Part shown: in pieces, positions 4,564 to 7,519 of the stretch | Numbering within the stretch: position 1 is the first letter of the stretch | Layout of the letters: every line of letters starts with the position of its first letter | NCBI GenBank assembly: GCA_003220985.1 | Contig: QHTY01000057.1 | Span: forward strand, 1-7,519 | DNA length: 7,519 nucleotides | Source: Gemmatimonadota bacterium | GTDB lineage: Bacteria; Gemmatimonadota; Gemmatimonadetes; Gemmatimonadales; GWC2-71-9 | Direction of reading: 5' to 3' | Notes under the pieces: model-generated | The model's input: only the letters and a program-made list of their open reading frames with translations | Told to the model about the DNA's origin: nothing | Database searches by the model: none | Program-made: the position numbers and the translations under genes

Positions 4564-5280
4564 GTGAGCCAGAAGCTCGCCTACAAGCGCGCGCTCCTCA
4601 AACTGTCGGGGGAGGCGTTCGCGGGTGGGCGAGCTTCCGGCATCGACTTCGCCGTCATCGAGCGCCTGTCCGATGAGCTGAAATCAGTGGCGGCGACCGG
4701 CGTGCAGCTCGGTCTGGTGATCGGCGGCGGCAATATCCTCCGCGGCACGGCTGCGAGCGAGCAGGGCATGGATCGCGTCTCGGCGGACTACATGGGGATG
4801 CTCGCCACCGTCATCAACGCGCTCGCGCTGCAGGACATTCTCGAGAAGAAGGGCGTGGACACGCGCGTCATGACGGCGATCCGGATGGAGGAGCTGGCGG
4901 AGCCGTACATCCGCCGGCGCGCCGTGCGGCATCTCGACAAGGGGCGGATGGTGATCTTCGCCGGCGGGACGGGCAATCCCTATTTCTCCACCGACACCGC
5001 CGCGGTGCTGCGCGCCCTGGAGATCGAGGCGCAAGTGATTCTCAAGGCGACCAACGTGGACGGGATCTATACCGCCGATCCCAAGAAAGACCGCGCCGCG
5101 AAGTTCCTGCCGACGCTGACGTTCCAGGAAGCGCTGGTGAACGGCTACGCCGTGATGGACGCCAACGCCTTCGGGTTGTGCAAAGAGAACAAGCTCCCCA
5201 TCGTGGTGTTCAACATCAACCAGCCCGGCGCGACGGCGAGGGTTCTGGCCGGTGAGCGCGTCGGCACGATCGTCCAATGA
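4564..5280 (+). CDS. pyrH: UMP kinase (uridylate kinase)
   Basis: PyrH phosphorylates UMP to UDP with ATP, the committed step from de novo pyrimidine synthesis to UTP and CTP. It belongs to the amino-acid kinase fold and acts as a hexamer. The 238 residues show RALLKLSGEAF (9-19), VIGGGNILRG (52-61), RVSADYMGMLATVINALAL (71-89) for UMP binding, FAGGTGNPYFSTDTAA (132-147), and the nucleotide loop KATNVDGIYTADP (161-173). The GTG start directly abuts the tsf stop and uses GGAGG at 4552-4556, seven bases away. The stop overlaps frr by four bases (ATGA). Length and motifs are complete, and I see nothing abnormal. Confidence 0.98.
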   Translation: MSQKLAYKRALLKLSGEAFAGGRASGIDFAVIERLSDELKSVAATGVQLGLVIGGGNILRGTAASEQGMDRVSADYMGMLATVINALALQDILEKKGVDTRVMTAIRMEELAEPYIRRRAVRHLDKGRMVIFAGGTGNPYFSTDTAAVLRALEIEAQVILKATNVDGIYTADPKKDRAAKFLPTLTFQEALVNGYAVMDANAFGLCKENKLPIVVFNINQPGATARVLAGERVGTIVQ

Positions 5281-5831
5281 CTCCGCTGAGCGATCACGTC
5301 AAGCACGCGAAGCAGCTCATGGACAAAGCGGTCGAGGCGGTGAAGCGCGAATTCTCCACGGTCCGCACGGGGAAGGCGACGACGGCGTTGCTGGACCTCG
5401 TGCGGGTCGACGCGTATGGGAATGAAATGCCGCTGACCCAGGTGGCGAGCGTCGCCGCGCCGGAGCCCAAGCTCCTGACGATACAGCCGTGGGACAAGAG
5501 CCTGATGAAGGCGGTGGAGAAGGGGATTCTCGCATCCGACCTGGGGCTCACGCCCTCCAACGACGGCAACATCATCCGCATTCCGATTCCGCCACTGACG
5601 GAAGAACGACGCAAAGAGCTGGTCAAAGTCGTGCACAAGTTCGCCGAAGAGGGTCGCGTCGCCATCCGGCACGCGCGCACCGAGACGATGAACAAGATCA
5701 AGAAGACCGAGCACGTCTCGTCGGACGATCAGAAGCACGCCGAGAAGGAAGTGCAGAAGGTGCACGACGAGCATCTCAAGGCAGTCGATGCAGCCGTGAA
5801 AGCCAAAGAAGCGGAGATCATGGAAGTCTGA
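5277..5831 (+). CDS. frr: Ribosome recycling factor
   Basis: RRF, with EF-G, splits post-termination ribosomes. The 184-residue length is standard. Domain I, a three-helix bundle, covers about 1-30 and 105-184, with REFSTVRTGKA near the first turn. The beta-rich domain II is about 31-104 (RVDAYGNEMPLTQVASV, LLTIQPWDKS, GLTPSNDGNIIRIPIPPLTEERR). The arginine cluster at the hinge and recycling face is retained as Arg127, Arg131 and Arg134 (GRVAIRHAR). No Shine-Dalgarno precedes ATG 5277, and the ATGA overlap with pyrH suggests translation by coupling. The stop TGA shares one base with the uppS start. Confidence 0.98.
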   Translation: MTPLSDHVKHAKQLMDKAVEAVKREFSTVRTGKATTALLDLVRVDAYGNEMPLTQVASVAAPEPKLLTIQPWDKSLMKAVEKGILASDLGLTPSNDGNIIRIPIPPLTEERRKELVKVVHKFAEEGRVAIRHARTETMNKIKKTEHVSSDDQKHAEKEVQKVHDEHLKAVDAAVKAKEAEIMEV

Positions 5832-6547
5832 TGTTGCCAGGACCGATCCCCCGCCACGTCGCGATCATCATGGACGGCAACGGCCGCTGGGCGAATGAAC
5901 GCCGGCTGCCGCGGCCGTTCGGCCATCGCGCGGGAATGAAGGCGGTGCGGGAAGCCGTCGAAGGAGCGATTGCGGAAGGGGTCGAGGTCCTGACGCTGTT
6001 CGCCTTCTCGGAAGAAAACTGGAACCGCCCGGCGCCGGAGATCTCGGCGCTGATGGATCTGTTGGAGGAATACATCGCGCAAGAAGTCGCCGAGCTCCGC
6101 GGACAAGGCGTGCGGGTGCACGTGCTCGGCGACCGGAGCCGGCTGACTCCGGGCGGGCGCGCCGCTGTCGAGCGTGTCGAGCGCGAGACGGCGGGCGGCG
6201 ACAAGCTGTCCCTCAACCTCTGCATCTCGTACTCATCGCGCGGCGAGATCGCACGGGCGGCGCAACTGCTCGCGGAGGAAGTGCTGAAGGGCACCAAGAA
6301 GCTCGAAGACATCGACGAAGAGGCGATCCGCGCCAAGCTCTACACCGCGCCGTGGGGCGACCCCGACCTGCTGATCCGGACGTCCGGCGAACAGCGGCTC
6401 TCCAACTTCCTGCTCTGGCAGCTGGCCTACACGGAGCTGTACATCACCCCGGTGTTGTGGCCGGATTTCAACCGCCGCACCCTGCGCGATGCGATTCTCG
6501 ATTATCAGCGCCGCGACCGGCGGTTCGGCAAAGTCACCGCGTCCTGA
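5831..6547 (+). CDS. uppS: Isoprenyl transferase (undecaprenyl diphosphate synthase type)
   Basis: This cis-prenyltransferase adds isopentenyl diphosphate units to farnesyl diphosphate to make the C55 carrier for peptidoglycan and other envelope polymers. The 238 residues contain the catalytic motif HVAIIMDGNGRWA with Asp15, FGHRAGMKAV, FAFSEENWNRP, and RTSGEQRLSNFLLWQ (183-197), whose two arginines bind the diphosphate of isopentenyl diphosphate. YTELY with Glu202 provides the Mg-binding acid. The frame is open upstream inside frr, but the family begins close to PIPRHVAIIMDGNG. ATG 5831 has GGAAG at 5822-5826 and a one-base TGATG junction with frr. Exact product chain length cannot be read from sequence. 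Confidence 0.97.
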   Translation: MLPGPIPRHVAIIMDGNGRWANERRLPRPFGHRAGMKAVREAVEGAIAEGVEVLTLFAFSEENWNRPAPEISALMDLLEEYIAQEVAELRGQGVRVHVLGDRSRLTPGGRAAVERVERETAGGDKLSLNLCISYSSRGEIARAAQLLAEEVLKGTKKLEDIDEEAIRAKLYTAPWGDPDLLIRTSGEQRLSNFLLWQLAYTELYITPVLWPDFNRRTLRDAILDYQRRDRRFGKVTAS

Positions 6548-7410
6548 TGCCCTCGCAAAACCTGGTGCAGCGCATCGCCGTCTCCGCGGTCGCCATTCCG
6601 CTCGTGATCGGCATCATCTGGCTGGGCGGCTGGTGGCTGGCAGCGACGCTGGCGCTGCTGGGGGTGCTGGGCGCGCGCGAGATTTATGACTTCGGACGCC
6701 GCCAGGGCATCGAGGCCCTGGAGCGGACCGGCTGGCTCGCGGCGGCGGCGATTCCACTCCTCGCCTACTGGGCGAAGGGCTCCGAGACTCGCTGGGCCGA
6801 GCCCGCGCTCTATCTTGGCGCCATCTGGCTGATGCTCGCACTCGCAATCGCGATGGCACGGCGCGGACCGACCCGCCGGCCACTCACCAGCGTCTCGATT
6901 ACGCTGTTCGGGTGCCTCTACGCGTCAGGTATGCTGGCCTTTCTGATCGCGATCCGGCACGCCAGCGACGCCGCCATCCGGCCCGTGGCATACGTCCTCC
7001 TGACGCTGTTCCCGCTGGTCATTACCTGGATTTGCGACACGGCCGCGATGGTGGTGGGCACGGCCGTCGGGGGACCCCAACTCGCTCCCGTGCTGTCCCC
7101 GAAGAAGACGCATGCCGGCGCGGTCGGCGGTACCCTCGGGGGCGTGATCACGGCACTCGCCCTCGGCAAATTCGTCCTGAACCGAGAGGGCTGGAGCTTC
7201 AGCGCCGGACAACTATTGCTGTTTGGTCTCGCCGTCTCCATTGTCGGCCAGGTCGGCGACGTCGCCGAATCGCTGTTCAAGCGGGAAGCGGGCCTCAAGG
7301 ACTCCTCGGCACTCATTCCCGGTCACGGCGGCGTGCTCGATCGACTCGACTCGCTGTACTTCGTGATCCCTACGGCGGCAGGATTGTATCGCATGTTCGG
7401 GATGATATGA
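6547..7410 (+). CDS. cdsA: Phosphatidate cytidylyltransferase (CDP-diacylglycerol synthase)
   Basis: CdsA makes CDP-diacylglycerol from CTP and phosphatidic acid in the inner membrane, the branch point for all phospholipids. The 287-residue protein is hydrophobic with about seven or eight predicted membrane spans, the first two at roughly 10-45 (VAIPLVIGIIWLGGWWLAA). The family signature is complete near the C-terminus: SLFKREAGLKDSS (242-254) and IPGHGGVLDRLDS (257-269), with the Mg-binding acidic residues Asp265 and Asp268. The upstream motif WICDTAAMVVG and the SPKKTHAGAVGGTLGG loop are also typical. The start was set at ATG 6547, which shares one base with the uppS TGA; no clear Shine-Dalgarno is present, implying coupling. 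The stop overlaps dxr by four bases. Confidence 0.97.
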   Translation: MPSQNLVQRIAVSAVAIPLVIGIIWLGGWWLAATLALLGVLGAREIYDFGRRQGIEALERTGWLAAAAIPLLAYWAKGSETRWAEPALYLGAIWLMLALAIAMARRGPTRRPLTSVSITLFGCLYASGMLAFLIAIRHASDAAIRPVAYVLLTLFPLVITWICDTAAMVVGTAVGGPQLAPVLSPKKTHAGAVGGTLGGVITALALGKFVLNREGWSFSAGQLLLFGLAVSIVGQVGDVAESLFKREAGLKDSSALIPGHGGVLDRLDSLYFVIPTAAGLYRMFGMI

Positions 7411-7519
7411 GCGTCGGCGTCGCGATCCTGGGCTCGACCGGGTCCATCGGGAGATCGACTCTCCAAGTCTTGTCCCGGCAACGGGAGCGGTTTCGGGTCG
7501 TCGCGCTGACGGCGCACTC
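7407..7519 (+). CDS. dxr: 1-deoxy-D-xylulose 5-phosphate reductoisomerase (partial, N-terminus)
   Basis: Dxr converts 1-deoxy-D-xylulose 5-phosphate to 2-C-methyl-D-erythritol 4-phosphate with NADPH, the first committed step of the MEP isoprenoid pathway. Only 37 codons are present before the window ends. They begin MSVGVAILGSTGSIGRSTLQ, holding the NADPH-binding motif GSTGSIG (9-15) that is diagnostic for the family. A GGGA at 7399-7402 precedes the ATG by four bases, and the ATGA overlap with cdsA continues the coupled operon. Its product feeds the isoprenoid units used by UppS two genes upstream. Truncation is due only to the window edge. Confidence 0.95.
   Translation, partial: MSVGVAILGSTGSIGRSTLQVLSRQRERFRVVALTAH

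Noticed and set aside
4684..5774. Minus-strand open frames opposite pyrH and frr (4684-5277 and 5145-5774)
   Set aside because: Composition is His/Arg/Leu-rich, with no motifs, and they mirror codon bias of the genes on the + strand.
5489..5830. N-terminal extension of uppS into frr
   Set aside because: The added residues are an out-of-frame reading of frr. The UppS family begins near MLPGPIPRHVAIIMDGNG and a Shine-Dalgarno supports ATG 5831.
6352..6546. N-terminal extension of cdsA into uppS
   Set aside because: The extension is an off-frame reading of uppS. The first hydrophobic helix and the stop-start overlap place the start at 6547.
1..7519. A multi-gene defence, secondary-metabolite or mobile-element system
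   Set aside because: Every gene from 1982 onward is a core housekeeping gene in a conserved order. I found no transposase, integrase, nuclease-helicase set, toxin pair or reverse transcriptase.

Overview
This is a GC-rich bacterial housekeeping region. All recognisable genes lie on the + strand. The order rplM-rpsI-rpsB-tsf-pyrH-frr-uppS-cdsA-dxr is a conserved bacterial core block. The short single-core EF-Ts, the MEP-pathway gene dxr and the strong G/C bias at third codon positions would suit Gemmatimonadota or a similar GC-rich soil or sediment lineage. That placement is an inference; nothing here fixes the phylum.

Positions 1-1864 form the less ordinary part. A probable tail of an upstream gene runs into a TrmA/RlmD-type tRNA/rRNA (uracil-5)-methyltransferase homologue. 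It keeps all four iron-sulfur cysteines, but Arg replaces the catalytic Cys and Asn replaces the Asp of the DPPR motif. Next comes a biotin carboxyl carrier protein gene that is frameshifted and lacks the first half of its biotinyl domain. Two adjacent genes with damaged key positions suggest either local decay, divergence in function, or sequence error.

Positions 1861-2978 hold the rplM-rpsI pair (L13, S9). A good sigma70-like promoter overlaps the stop codon of the broken carrier gene. The pair is flanked on both sides by inverted arrays of a seven-base unit, GGTGNCW. One array lies in the rplM leader and ends 11 bases before the start codon; the other begins at the rpsI stop codon. A separate bulged hairpin precedes rpsB and may be a ribosomal-protein leader.

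Positions 2979-7519 run rpsB (S2 with a long charged tail), an intrinsic terminator or attenuator, then tsf, pyrH, frr, uppS, cdsA and the first 37 codons of dxr. From tsf onward the genes abut or overlap by 1-4 bases, so they are almost certainly one translationally coupled operon. It links translation (EF-Ts, ribosome recycling), UMP phosphorylation, and envelope lipid supply (undecaprenyl diphosphate, CDP-diacylglycerol, isoprenoid precursors).

I saw no tRNA, rRNA, CRISPR array, transposase or defence gene. The novelty is in the heptamer arrays, the altered methyltransferase and the broken carrier gene, not in a new multi-gene system.
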